A stretch of DNA of 64,000 bases from JAJAZB01 sp965249815 (GTDB taxonomy: Bacteria > Bacteroidota > Bacteroidia > Cytophagales > Spirosomataceae). The notes beneath the pieces are model-generated. The model saw only the letters and a list, made by a program, of their open reading frames with translations. It was not told the origin of the DNA and did not search any database. The stretch spans positions 1,240,001 to 1,304,000 of the forward strand of contig CBDFMV010000003.1 in assembly GCA_965249815.1 (NCBI GenBank). The letters run 5' to 3'. This document shows positions 48,858 through 57,335 of this stretch, piece after piece (within the stretch, counting starts at the first letter, position 1; each line of letters begins with the position of its first letter). Both the position numbers and the translations under genes were made by a program.

Positions 48858-49505
48858 ATGAAAAAATTCCTGGTGTTGTTGCTGGTTTTGCTCGTCGGCT
48901 GGGTGCTGGCGGATCTGTACCGGCCCGTGAAAACCGATTTTCGGCATTTCGACCCCGCCGAGGTGGGCCACCTCGATGCCGTGATGTGGCGGTCGTACTA
49001 CGAGCGCCGCCCGGTCCAACTGTTTCTCCAATTGGCCAGCCTCATGCGGACGCAGTTCGGTGCCCCGTTTTGGCGCTCGTACGGGCTGGCGTACCGGGCG
49101 GCAAAGGCGGCGTTCGTGTTCAAAGACGGCAAAAACCGGATGGAGTACGCCCGCGCCATGCCCGACTTGCAGCGCTTTTACGCGGGTCTCAGCGGCCTCA
49201 GCACCGAGCCGTTCGACGCTGACTTCGTGGCAAAGCAGGAGCTGAAGTGGTGGATCATCCGCCGGGAACGCGACCGCCACCCGCCCGCCGAATGGGAGAG
49301 AACCCTGGCCGACGAAGCTGCCGCGCTGTACCACGTTCCGGCGGCGCGGTTCGGCACTCACGCCCGGTTGCGGGTACAAGCCATGCTGCACCGCGATGCC
49401 CTCGGGCCGCGCATCACCGAAAAGGACTGGTGGGAAATCGACGCGTTGCTGCGCGACTGCTGGCTGGCGCTGCATGAGGCGGTGAAGAAAGGCGCGAAGG
49501 AGTGA
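48858..49505 (+). CDS. Unknown membrane-anchored protein (215 aa)
   Basis: 215 residues with an N-terminal hydrophobic segment (MKKFLVLLLVLLVGWVLADLY). The remainder is an Arg/Trp-rich helical domain: HFDPAEVGHLDAVMWRSYYERRPVQLFLQLASLMRTQFG, FWRSYGLAYRAAKAAFVFKDGKNR. I know no named domain. It closes the cluster that starts at 46424, 24 bases after the ester cyclase stop. Confidence 0.75.
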   Translation: MKKFLVLLLVLLVGWVLADLYRPVKTDFRHFDPAEVGHLDAVMWRSYYERRPVQLFLQLASLMRTQFGAPFWRSYGLAYRAAKAAFVFKDGKNRMEYARAMPDLQRFYAGLSGLSTEPFDADFVAKQELKWWIIRRERDRHPPAEWERTLADEAAALYHVPAARFGTHARLRVQAMLHRDALGPRITEKDWWEIDALLRDCWLALHEAVKKGAKE

Positions 49506-49598
49506 AAAGCCTGTTTTGAAGTTCAGGCGGTGATTTTGCCATAAGGACATCGCCAAAAGCGGACGCTGGCGAAAAGCGTTTTTGCAACTCCCCAGGGA

Positions 49599-49955
49599 TC
49601 ACACCTGCGCCACCGGCCGGTCTTTCGGTACGGGCAACCCGGCATCAAGCAGTTGATTGACGAGGCGATCCATTTCGGCATCCGAAAGCTGCCCGGCGTC
49701 GTGGGCAGCGGCGATGTGCTGAAAAGCCGTCCGCACGTCTTCCTCGTGGATAACCGGTTGCGTTTCGTCCGCCGGGAACGCAACACCGGGCGGCGAAGCG
49801 CCGCCCGCGTACTGCCGAACGATGGCGTAAGCCTGTTGCCGTTGCGCCTGCTTTAGCCGCCAATGCCGCGCTCGCCGGGCGCGCCACGTCCGGGTCACCT
49901 CAAGGAACAGCAGCAGGGCGGCGAGCGACCACGCCAGGGCAAACAGGTAGTTCAT
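49599..49955 (-). CDS. Small membrane-anchored protein with SHOCT-like tail
   Basis: 118 residues: one membrane helix (MNYLFALAWSLAALLLFLEV), a basic stretch (RTWRARRARHWRLKQAQRQQ), and an acidic C-terminal pair of helices (AAHDAGQLSDAEMDRLVNQLLDAGL) that resembles SHOCT or EF-hand-like oligomerisation modules. Function unknown. Start ATG 49955. It is divergent from the NagZ-type gene. Confidence 0.6.
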   Translation of the reverse strand: MNYLFALAWSLAALLLFLEVTRTWRARRARHWRLKQAQRQQAYAIVRQYAGGASPPGVAFPADETQPVIHEEDVRTAFQHIAAAHDAGQLSDAEMDRLVNQLLDAGLPVPKDRPVAQV

Positions 49956-50057
49956 GGGGTAAAAGGAGCATGAAGTTACCTCCATACGCATCAGTTTGCA
50001 ACTGCGCCGGGGGCGGAGCCGGGGTATAAAACTTTTTCCGCCAATCGACCCGGTGCC

Positions 50058-50088
50058 TTGCCATTACCCCCCGTTTTCAACAACTTTG
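50058..50088 (+). promoter_or_regulatory. Promoter of the NagZ/beta-lactamase-like gene
   Basis: TTG (50058-50060), 20 bases, CAACTTTG (50081-50088); one mismatch in the -7 element. 31 bases before the ATG. Confidence 0.5.
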
Positions 50089-50119
50089 TAGGACCAACCT
50101 TTACCACCCGACTTTAAAA

Positions 50120-53100
50120 ATGACGAAGTGGCTCGTTTGGGCGTGCCTGTCCACTTTCGCCCTTTCCTGGAATACGCAGTTCCTGCCGCCCCCGTCGGCA
50201 GCTTCCGTGGGGGTTGCGCGCTTCGATTCGCTCAACCCGCCGTCCAGCCAGCTTACCGAGTTTTCGATACCGTTAAAAACCTCCTTCCGCGACGAGATAA
50301 AAATCGGCGGTCCCCGTGCCGTGTCAGTGGCACCGCCCAGCGGCGCAGCGCCCGCTCCGAAGGTTGTTCTGCGCGATACCATCAAAGCCCTGCCCGCCGA
50401 CCTGCAACCTGCTTCTGGTGCGTCCGCCCGTGCCTCGGCCTGGGTAGACAGCGTGTTCAATTCCCTTTCGGAAGACGAAAAGCTGGGCCAGTTTTTCATG
50501 GTCGCCACGTTTTCCAACCGCGAGGAGGCTTACTACCAGCGCATGGACTACCTCGTGCGCGACCTCCACGTGGGCGGGCTGATCTTCTTCCAGGGCGACC
50601 CGTACTCGCAAGCCGACCTCACCAACCGCTACCAGACCCTCGCCAAAACGCCGCTCATCGTGAGCCTCGACGCCGAAAACGGCCTCGGGATGCGCCTCGA
50701 TTACGGCATGACGTTTCCCCTGCAAATGACCCTTGGGGCTATTCAGGACGACCACCTGATTTACGACATGGGCCGCGAGATTGCCCGGCAATGCAAGCGC
50801 ATCGGCGTGACGCTCAACTTCGCGCCCGTGGTGGACGTGAACAGCAACCCGCGCAACCCGGCCATCGGGATGCGGTCGTTTGGTGAACAAAAAGAGAATG
50901 TGGCCGCCAAGGGCATCGCCTACATGAAAGGCATGCAGCAGGCGGGCGTGCTGGCCTGCGCCAAGCACTTTCCCGGCCACGGCGACACCGAAAGCGACTC
51001 GCACCACACCCTGCCCGTGGTGGCCCACAACGGGGCCCGCCTCCAAAACCTCGAACTGTTTCCGTTCCGCAAACTCATCGCCGACAGCGTAGGGAGCATC
51101 ATCGTGGGGCATTTGAACGTGCCGTTTTACGAAAGCCGCAACATCGCCGCCACGCTTTCGCAGAACATCGTAACCGGGCTGTTGAAAAAAGAAATGGGCT
51201 TTCAGGGGCTGGTTATCACCGACGCGATGAACATGCGCGGCGTGACCCGCTCCAACAACGCCGCCGACGCCAACCTGCAAGCCCTTCTGGCGGGCAACGA
51301 CATCCTGCTCTACGCCGAAAACGTGGCCCAGAGCCTCCAGAAAATCAAGGACGCCATCCACCGCGACAGTTTGATTACGATGGAAGAACTGGATGGCCGG
51401 GTGCGGAAAATCCTGTACGCCAAGTACCGCCTCGGCCTCTACGACCGCAAGCCGCTGGTAATGAATGATTTGCAAAAGGAACTGCAAACACCCCAAGCCC
51501 TCGACCTCAAGCAGCGGCTCTACGAAGAGGCCGTCACGGTGGTGCGCAACGAGCGCAACGTGCTGCCGTTCGTTCGCCTCGACACGGCGCGGTTCGCTTC
51601 CATCGCCATCGGCGAAGTGGGCGGGAATCTGTTTCAGCAAACACTGAGCAAGTACGCGCCCTTCCGGCATTTCACCAACGATTCCAAGTCCGACGCGCAG
51701 TGGTTTACCGAAGTGCTGGCCGAACTTGATTCGACCCAGAGCCGCACCGTGGTGGTGAGTCTGCACGAAATGAGCCAGCGGGCGTACCGGGGCTACGGCA
51801 TTTCGGAGGCGACCAAAAACTTTATCCTCCAACTCAAAGCGCGGGGCAATCAGGTGATTTTGTGCGTGTTTGGCAACCCGTACAGCCTCAAGTTTTTCCC
51901 CGACCTGCCCGCGCTGGTGTGCGGCTACGAAGACAACCCACTCACCCAGGCCGCCGTGGCGCAGATTCTGTTTGGGGCCTTGCCCGCGAAAGGAAAACTG
52001 CCCGTGTCGGTCGAAGGACTGTTCCCGGCGGGTTTTGGCCTCCAGACCCAACCCATCGGGCGGCTGAGTTACGGCCTTCCCGAAAGCGTGGGCCTGAGTT
52101 CGGTGAAGCTGGCCGAGGTGGACAAACTCGTGAAAGCGGGCATTGACGAGCAGGCCTTTCCCGGCGCTCAGGTGCTCGTGGCGCGGAAAGGCAAGGTGGT
52201 TTTCCAGAAAAATTTCGGAAAACTGACCTACAACACCAACTACGAACCCGTCCGCGACCAGACGCTCTACGACCTCGCCTCGGTGACGAAAGTCGCCGCC
52301 ACGCTTCAGGTTATCATGGCCCTGACCGAAAGCGGCAAGCTTGATTTAACCCAGAAAGCGTCGGCTTACCTGCCCGAACTCCGGGGCACGAACAAAGAAA
52401 ACATGGTCATCCGCGACCTGCTCATGCACCAGGCCGGGCTGGTGGCGTTTTTGCCGTTTTGGGAACGCACCCGCCGTAAAACCGGCGACGGCAGCGGATT
52501 CGACAGCTTGTTTTACCGCCGTACCGACACGCTGGGGTACAACCAGCAAGTCGCGCCGAACCTCTACACCCGCGCTACCACGAAAGATTCGGTCTGGAAA
52601 TGGGTCATCAAGTCGCCCCTGAGCAGCAAGCGCGACAAGGCGGGGAATTACGCCTACGTGTACTCCGATTTGGGGTTGATCATGCTCTGGCACGTGGTGG
52701 AAACCATCACGAAGCAACCGATGGAAACTTTCCTGGCGCAACATTTTTACGAGCCGCTTGGCATGGGCCGCACGGGGTTCAACCCGCTCCGGCGCGGCAT
52801 TCCGGCTTACGACGTGGCCCCGACGGAAAACGATCTGGTGTTTCGCGAAGCCCAACTGCGCGGCACCGTCCACGACCAGAATGCGGCCCTGCAGGGCGGC
52901 GTTTCGGGCCACGCCGGGCTGTTCAGCGACGTGGGCGAACTGGCGATTCTGATGCAGATGAACCTGCAACGCGGTTCCTACGGCGGGCGGCAATATTTGC
53001 AACCGGCCACGGTTCCCTTTTTCACCAAAAATTACACCACCCGCAGCGACCGCGGCCTCGGCTGGGATCGCCGCCCCGCCGACGGCGAAAGCGTGTACAT

Positions 53101-53320
53101 TTCGGCGCTGGCTTCCGAGCGCGCCTTCGGGCATTCGGGCTTCACGGGCACGCTCGTCTGGGCTGACCCCGACCAGGACCTGGTGTTCATTTTCCTGTCC
53201 AACCGCGTCTATCCCGACGCCAGCAACACCCTCATCAACTCGCACCGCATCCGCCGCCGGGTGATGGACGCCGTGTACCAGGCCATCGAGCCGGAGAAGA
53301 TGGCGACGAGTCGGCGGTGA
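50120..53320 (+). CDS. Fusion of NagZ-type GH3 N-acetylglucosaminidase and serine beta-lactamase-like domain
   Basis: 1066 residues with an N-terminal signal-like segment. Residues about 110-460 are a GH3 catalytic domain with the NagZ signature KHFPGHGDTESDSHH (Lys-282 onward; Asp-His dyad) and a GVTRSNNAADANLQALLAGNDILL loop. A GH3 C-terminal-like domain follows to about 660. Residues about 670-1060 are a class C beta-lactamase/penicillin-binding fold: Ser-721 in SVTK, YSDLG at 848 (Asp in place of the usual Asn), and HSGFTGT near 1004. It likely trims peptidoglycan fragments, cutting GlcNAc and perhaps a peptide or ester bond. Confidence 0.93.
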   Translation: MTKWLVWACLSTFALSWNTQFLPPPSAASVGVARFDSLNPPSSQLTEFSIPLKTSFRDEIKIGGPRAVSVAPPSGAAPAPKVVLRDTIKALPADLQPASGASARASAWVDSVFNSLSEDEKLGQFFMVATFSNREEAYYQRMDYLVRDLHVGGLIFFQGDPYSQADLTNRYQTLAKTPLIVSLDAENGLGMRLDYGMTFPLQMTLGAIQDDHLIYDMGREIARQCKRIGVTLNFAPVVDVNSNPRNPAIGMRSFGEQKENVAAKGIAYMKGMQQAGVLACAKHFPGHGDTESDSHHTLPVVAHNGARLQNLELFPFRKLIADSVGSIIVGHLNVPFYESRNIAATLSQNIVTGLLKKEMGFQGLVITDAMNMRGVTRSNNAADANLQALLAGNDILLYAENVAQSLQKIKDAIHRDSLITMEELDGRVRKILYAKYRLGLYDRKPLVMNDLQKELQTPQALDLKQRLYEEAVTVVRNERNVLPFVRLDTARFASIAIGEVGGNLFQQTLSKYAPFRHFTNDSKSDAQWFTEVLAELDSTQSRTVVVSLHEMSQRAYRGYGISEATKNFILQLKARGNQVILCVFGNPYSLKFFPDLPALVCGYEDNPLTQAAVAQILFGALPAKGKLPVSVEGLFPAGFGLQTQPIGRLSYGLPESVGLSSVKLAEVDKLVKAGIDEQAFPGAQVLVARKGKVVFQKNFGKLTYNTNYEPVRDQTLYDLASVTKVAATLQVIMALTESGKLDLTQKASAYLPELRGTNKENMVIRDLLMHQAGLVAFLPFWERTRRKTGDGSGFDSLFYRRTDTLGYNQQVAPNLYTRATTKDSVWKWVIKSPLSSKRDKAGNYAYVYSDLGLIMLWHVVETITKQPMETFLAQHFYEPLGMGRTGFNPLRRGIPAYDVAPTENDLVFREAQLRGTVHDQNAALQGGVSGHAGLFSDVGELAILMQMNLQRGSYGGRQYLQPATVPFFTKNYTTRSDRGLGWDRRPADGESVYISALASERAFGHSGFTGTLVWADPDQDLVFIFLSNRVYPDASNTLINSHRIRRRVMDAVYQAIEPEKMATSRR

Positions 53321-53321
53321 G

Positions 53322-53972
53322 TTAGCGCGCTTTGCCGAGCGTAATTCCCCAATAGAAATTGACCGTGGAAATGGCAGGCGAGAAGCAGGCTACGACACCC
53401 AGCCGGTTGCCCACAAACCGGCCCCAGGGTGCCTGTACGCCCGCCGATACTGCGAGGCCGGGCAGGTGCCGTTCGATTCGGTCGTAGGCATAGTAATCGT
53501 ATGCCCGAAAACTGATGAAGCCCGTTTGGTCAACGTAAGCAGGCTTGGTTTTCAATGCCACGTTGTCCACGCTCCGATAACGCACCCAGGCCGGACCAAC
53601 GGAAATTTCAAAATCAGCGCCTTTTTTGTAGGCCAGTGGAAAGGCTTTCCCGACCAGCAGTGCCGTGTAATTATAACGGTGCTCCACGTTTTGCGAGGAT
53701 GAAAACAGCGCGCCGCTACTTTCGATGGTTGGATACCGGTTGTCTGTATAATTACGGCCCGCCAAGCCCCTGACCGTAAACGAGTACAAATTGCGCAACC
53801 GCACGTACACTTCCCAATTGGCGTTTAGTGCCCCGTTTACATGTTGAGAAAGTGGTAGCATGTAACCAATGCCGAGGCTGGCCGTGGCTTTGAACGTGCG
53901 CGCTGAGTCGGCTTGTTGGGCGGAGGCAGTTAAGGCGGCAAGGGATAGAAAGACGGTCGTGGCGGATTTCAT
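53322..53972 (-). CDS. Outer-membrane beta-barrel-like protein
   Basis: 216 residues with signal peptide MKSATTVFLSLAALTASAQQ. The rest alternates aromatic and small residues (LGIGYMLPLS, NANWEVYVRLRNLYSFTVRGLAG, WGRFVGNRLGVVACF, VNFYWGITLGKAR) and ends near a hydrophobic strand, as in small Bacteroidota barrels. No named family. The ATG at 53972 is chosen for the signal peptide. It is one base from the stop of the convergent NagZ-type gene. Confidence 0.75.
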   Translation of the reverse strand: MKSATTVFLSLAALTASAQQADSARTFKATASLGIGYMLPLSQHVNGALNANWEVYVRLRNLYSFTVRGLAGRNYTDNRYPTIESSGALFSSSQNVEHRYNYTALLVGKAFPLAYKKGADFEISVGPAWVRYRSVDNVALKTKPAYVDQTGFISFRAYDYYAYDRIERHLPGLAVSAGVQAPWGRFVGNRLGVVACFSPAISTVNFYWGITLGKAR

Positions 53973-53995
53973 AAAAGTACTGTGAACAGGGTAGA

Positions 53996-54349
53996 TTACT
54001 CCGGTTGCCTGCCCTGCCATAAATCCACTTCGTTGCTTCTCCACCCTGCCTTCTGCAGCATCTCCTGCATCTCTTCAGGTGCCACGTAGCCGCCCGCACG
54101 GTAGTGGTCGCGGTACCAAAGCACTTTGTCGGCGGGCAAACCGAGTTTTTCGTGGATGGCTTCCTCAAAAAGCATCAGCTTGAACGCCCGCCCCAGCGAC
54201 TGGGGCTTTTGTTTTTCCTCGCGAACGTATTCCTGAACGACTCGTTCCGTCTCCCGGTGAACGTCTTCGGCATACCTCAGGTGGTCTTCCAGTTCACGGA
54301 AGAATGTGGCAACTTCTGGAGCTACGTCTTTCATTCGTTCAGTAACCAT
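53996..54349 (-). CDS. Hypothetical protein (117 aa), second of an overlapping pair
   Basis: 117 residues, charged and helical (MVTERMKDVAPEVATFFRELEDHLRYAEDVHRETERVVQEYVREE...), ending with AGGYVAPEEMQEMLQKAGWRSNEVDLW. No known motif. Its start lies inside the 3' end of the 54331 gene (19 bases shared), so the two are probably coupled in translation. The 3' end is 23 bases from the barrel gene start. Confidence 0.6.
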   Translation of the reverse strand: MVTERMKDVAPEVATFFRELEDHLRYAEDVHRETERVVQEYVREEKQKPQSLGRAFKLMLFEEAIHEKLGLPADKVLWYRDHYRAGGYVAPEEMQEMLQKAGWRSNEVDLWQGRQPE

Positions 54350-54543
54350 TTTAATAATCGGATTGAGGTTTCGTGTTCAGCGATTCGCGCCCGCAGATTC
54401 GCCATGCTGGTTTCAACATCACCTTGCCCTAACGAAGTCAGAAGGCCCGTTGCTTTCAGAAAGTGTAGCCGGGCAAGGTCCTCTTGGAGGATACGCCTGG
54501 CGGCTTCTTCCTGCTGAATGCGTTCCCGTAAATGCTGACTCAA
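54331..54543 (-). CDS. Hypothetical protein (70 aa), first of an overlapping pair
   Basis: 70 residues, almost wholly helical coiled coil (MSQHLRERIQQEEAARRILQEDLARLHFLKATGLL...). No known motif. A near-consensus -7 element TATCTTTC (minus strand, 54574-54567) lies 23 bases upstream. With 53996-54349 it forms a two-gene unit of small unknown proteins. Confidence 0.55.
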   Translation of the reverse strand: MSQHLRERIQQEEAARRILQEDLARLHFLKATGLLTSLGQGDVETSMANLRARIAEHETSIRLLKWLLNE

Positions 54544-54614
54544 GTTACCGGTGAGTTATTGCAAACGAAAGATATAAAAAAAGTACCCGCGTCCTGTTAA
54601 AATCTGTTAACGAA

Positions 54615-54645
54615 TTGACCCCGAAGCAATTCCCGTTTACCTTCG
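54615..54645 (+). promoter_or_regulatory. Promoter of the 54668 lipoprotein gene
   Basis: TTG (54615-54617), 20 bases, TACCTTCG (54638-54645), one mismatch in the -7 element, 22 bases before the ATG. Confidence 0.5.
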
Positions 54646-54667
54646 GCCCTTATCAATTCCGTTCGCC

Positions 54668-55474
54668 ATGAAAACGACGTTTTACGCCCTTCTCGCTATC
54701 GGCCTGCTGGCAGGCTGCGCCCCGGCACCGGTCATCCGCCTGCACCCGGTGGCCGATGAAACCCGCTTCACCGATGGTCTGGAGGCCGTCAAGCAGGAGC
54801 GCGACGGGGTGAAAATCGTCACCGCATTCGACAACGTGTACCAAACTTACGAGCGCGGCCAGAAGGTGGACTACCTGATTTTCGACACCGAGGTCACCAA
54901 CCAGACCAGCCATGACCTCGAACTGCGCCCTACTGATTTTAACGTCCTCGTGCTCGATTCCCGTGAGCAAGAACTGCCCTCGCGCTACCTCGACGCCGAA
55001 GGCCGCCCTTTTGCCCGCCGTTACGTAGCCCTCGACCCCGACCAGCAACTCACCGAAACCGAGGTGAAAATGAAGCAGGCTGAGGCGCGGCTGAAAGCCA
55101 ATAAAATCCTGAACACGGTGCTGTTCGTGGCCCTGGCAGCGGCGACGGTCGAGAATTCATCGAAACCCAAAAGCTACCACGAATTCGCCAACACGGCCAA
55201 CTCACTCAACGCGGGTTTTCAGGCCTGGGCGGTCAAGCGCGTGGCCGACCGGGCGGCGTTTGCCAGCCGCATGGATCGGTACAGTTGGGAGCACAACAAC
55301 TGGAAAGGGGAAACCTTCCGCCGCACCACCCTCGCGCCGGGGCAGGCTGTGCGGGGCCGGTTGCTCGTCCGCGCCGACCGCGAAGCGTCGCGCCTGAAGC
55401 TGGCGTACCCGACGCCGTCGGGCGAGGAAATCCGGTTTTTATTCGAGCAGCGGCTGGTCAGGCCCGCCCGCTGA
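54668..55474 (+). CDS. Hypothetical lipoprotein (268 aa)
   Basis: 268 residues: MKTTFYALLAIGLLAGCAP, lipobox LAGC with Cys at 17. A beta-rich domain (VDYLIFDTEVTNQTSHDLELRPTDFNVLVLDSREQELPSRYLD) is followed by a hydrophobic helix (ILNTVLFVALAAATVE) and a second beta region (FRRTTLAPGQAVRGRLLVRADREASRLKLAYP). It resembles uncharacterised Bacteroidota lipoproteins with a DUF4352-like beta-sandwich. Function unknown. Convergent with the Pycsar-like gene. Confidence 0.75.
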   Translation: MKTTFYALLAIGLLAGCAPAPVIRLHPVADETRFTDGLEAVKQERDGVKIVTAFDNVYQTYERGQKVDYLIFDTEVTNQTSHDLELRPTDFNVLVLDSREQELPSRYLDAEGRPFARRYVALDPDQQLTETEVKMKQAEARLKANKILNTVLFVALAAATVENSSKPKSYHEFANTANSLNAGFQAWAVKRVADRAAFASRMDRYSWEHNNWKGETFRRTTLAPGQAVRGRLLVRADREASRLKLAYPTPSGEEIRFLFEQRLVRPAR

Positions 55475-55482
55475 CGGCGCGC

Positions 55483-56052
55483 TTACAGGGTGAACTGCCG
55501 CACTACAAAAACCACTGAGGTGACGATTATGCCAATCATGAAAACCGTGTACGCGGTGCGCAGCATCCGGTACTTTCGGTTCAGCACCTTCCCCTGCATG
55601 TAAAAATCACGCAGTAGAATCCGGTAGAGGTAGTCGGAGTCCTGAAACGTGTCGAGCATCACGGTTTCGTACTCCTCGAGGGACAACGCGTTGTAATTAC
55701 CGAAAAAAATCAGGTGCGCTTTGCGGTTTTTCACGTCTTCGGGCGTCATGCTCGAGCGAATCAGGTTGGGCCGGGTGGCCAGGATGGCAATGACGCTGGT
55801 TGTCAGGCACGTCAGCATCAGCGAGAGCATTGGTCCGAGCAGGTTTTGCCAAAATTCCAGGTTGCGGGCCGCCGAACCGATGGCCAGCGAAATAATGACC
55901 GTGTTGGTGGAAATCATGATGTTGGCTTTGTTGTCGGCCATGCCGTTCAACTGGTTCAGGTTGTTCGACATCACGCGGAAGAACGCGTTAATACCGCTTT
56001 CGTGAAACTTTTCGGGCGGCACGGCCGCTTCAGGCGCTGTGAATGGATTCAT
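55483..56052 (-). CDS. Pycsar-effector-like membrane protein (PycTM/DUF5706)
   Basis: 189 residues. The N-terminal part MSNNLNQLNGMADNKANIMISTNTVIISLAIGSA and the following two hydrophobic helices (about 44-62 and 70-92), then a soluble helical stretch and a last helix (165-186), match the PycTM (formerly DUF5706) family. That family includes the membrane effectors of cyclic-pyrimidine (Pycsar) anti-phage systems as well as cellular proteins fused to HD phosphohydrolases. Here it stands alone: no cyclase gene and no HD domain lie nearby. The start ATG at 56052 keeps the family N-terminus. The 219 bases upstream, to the stop of the 56272 gene, show nothing distinct. Confidence 0.75.
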   Translation of the reverse strand: MNPFTAPEAAVPPEKFHESGINAFFRVMSNNLNQLNGMADNKANIMISTNTVIISLAIGSAARNLEFWQNLLGPMLSLMLTCLTTSVIAILATRPNLIRSSMTPEDVKNRKAHLIFFGNYNALSLEEYETVMLDTFQDSDYLYRILLRDFYMQGKVLNRKYRMLRTAYTVFMIGIIVTSVVFVVRQFTL

Positions 56053-56271
56053 GGGGCAAAGAAGGTCTGGCGCAAAACAGAGTTGAGCGAAAACAGGGTT
56101 CGTAAGGATTGAGATTGGTGTTGCGCCGACTTTGCCGCTCTGATAGAGTACGGCAAATCCGAAAAGATGGCAATTTAACGGAGAACACCCGAAAAACAGC
56201 GCAACCCGCCCGGAATAGGGCCAGAACGGGCTCTTGGGAAAATTCAGGGCAGTTGTGGGCACCCGGCACCC

Positions 56272-57324
56272 CTACCGGGCACTTTTCGCGCACCGAAACC
56301 CAATGTGCGAGGCGCCCGTGTCATAGGCCGTGCCCTGCCGTGCGCTGGGGCGATAGTTAGCGCAATAGTTGTCCGAACACAAAAACGACCCGCCTTTGGT
56401 GACGCGTTTGGGCACCCCGGGCTCCCGCGGGTCGAACGAGCGGTCCGGGCCGGTGGGGTTCAGTGAAGCCTGCTGAGGCTGTTTTTGAAACGCCTCCGCG
56501 TCGTACCAGTCGCTCACCCATTCCCACACGTTGCCGATGGTTTCGTACAGCCCGTAGCCGTTGGGCGGGAAACTCCGCACCGGGGCCGTGCCCGCAAACC
56601 CGTCTTCGTTCGTGTTTTTTTCGGGAAAATGCCCCTGAAACGTGTTGGCAAGGTGCCGCCCGTCCGGCGCTTTTTCGTTGCCCCAGGCGAAGCGTTTCGC
56701 CGTCAAGCCACCCCGCGAGGCGAGTTCCCACTCGGCTTCGGTCGGCAGGCGTTTACCGGCCCACCGCGCGTACGCCTGCGCATCGGCGTACGCCACCTGT
56801 ACGACCGGATGCTGGTCGCGGCCGTCCAGACTGCTTTTCGGGCCTTCGGGATGTTGCCAGTTCGCGCCGGGCGTCCAGGTCCACCACTGCGAAACGTCGT
56901 GGAGCGGAACGGCCTGCGCGGGCGGCGTAAACACGAGCGAACCGGCCACGAGTTGGGCGTCGGGCGGGTGGGGCGTACCGGGCGGAAGTTGTTGCTGGAG
57001 TTCGCTCCAGTCGGGTTTGCGCTCGGCCACGGTTATGTAACCAGTGGCTTGCACGAACGCCGCAAACTGGGCGTTGGTCACCTCGGTGGCGTCCATCCAG
57101 AACCCATCGAGTTGCACGGCGTGGGCGGGTTTTTCGGAGGCGTCGGCTTCGGGGTCGTCGGTGCCCATCACGAAAGTTCCGCCGGGAATCCATGCCATGC
57201 CGTCGGGCGGGGTGGACTCAACCGAAACCGGGGGCGTAGCGGGAGTTTCATTCGCCGCCCGTTTCGCCTGACAAGCGACGAGCAGCACCAGGAGAAAGAA
57301 GAGTCTTTTCGGGAAAAAAGCCAT
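56272..57324 (-). CDS. Formylglycine-generating enzyme-type lipoprotein
   Basis: 350 residues. Lipobox LLVAC with Cys-18 puts it in the envelope. The sulfatase-modifying domain is complete: MAWIPGGTFVMGTDDPEADASEKPAHAVQLDGFWMDATEVTNAQFAAFV, RLPTEAEWELASRGG, YETIGNVWEWVSDWY and the active-site GGSFLCSDNYCANYRPSAR with both catalytic cysteines (316 and 321), unlike the GldJ-type protein at 3776. It should convert a sulfatase Cys or Ser to formylglycine; no sulfatase is in the window. Start ATG 57324, 11 bases after dxs, likely cotranscribed. Confidence 0.9.
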   Translation of the reverse strand: MAFFPKRLFFLLVLLVACQAKRAANETPATPPVSVESTPPDGMAWIPGGTFVMGTDDPEADASEKPAHAVQLDGFWMDATEVTNAQFAAFVQATGYITVAERKPDWSELQQQLPPGTPHPPDAQLVAGSLVFTPPAQAVPLHDVSQWWTWTPGANWQHPEGPKSSLDGRDQHPVVQVAYADAQAYARWAGKRLPTEAEWELASRGGLTAKRFAWGNEKAPDGRHLANTFQGHFPEKNTNEDGFAGTAPVRSFPPNGYGLYETIGNVWEWVSDWYDAEAFQKQPQQASLNPTGPDRSFDPREPGVPKRVTKGGSFLCSDNYCANYRPSARQGTAYDTGASHIGFRCAKSAR

Positions 57325-57335
57325 GACTTCGCAGG

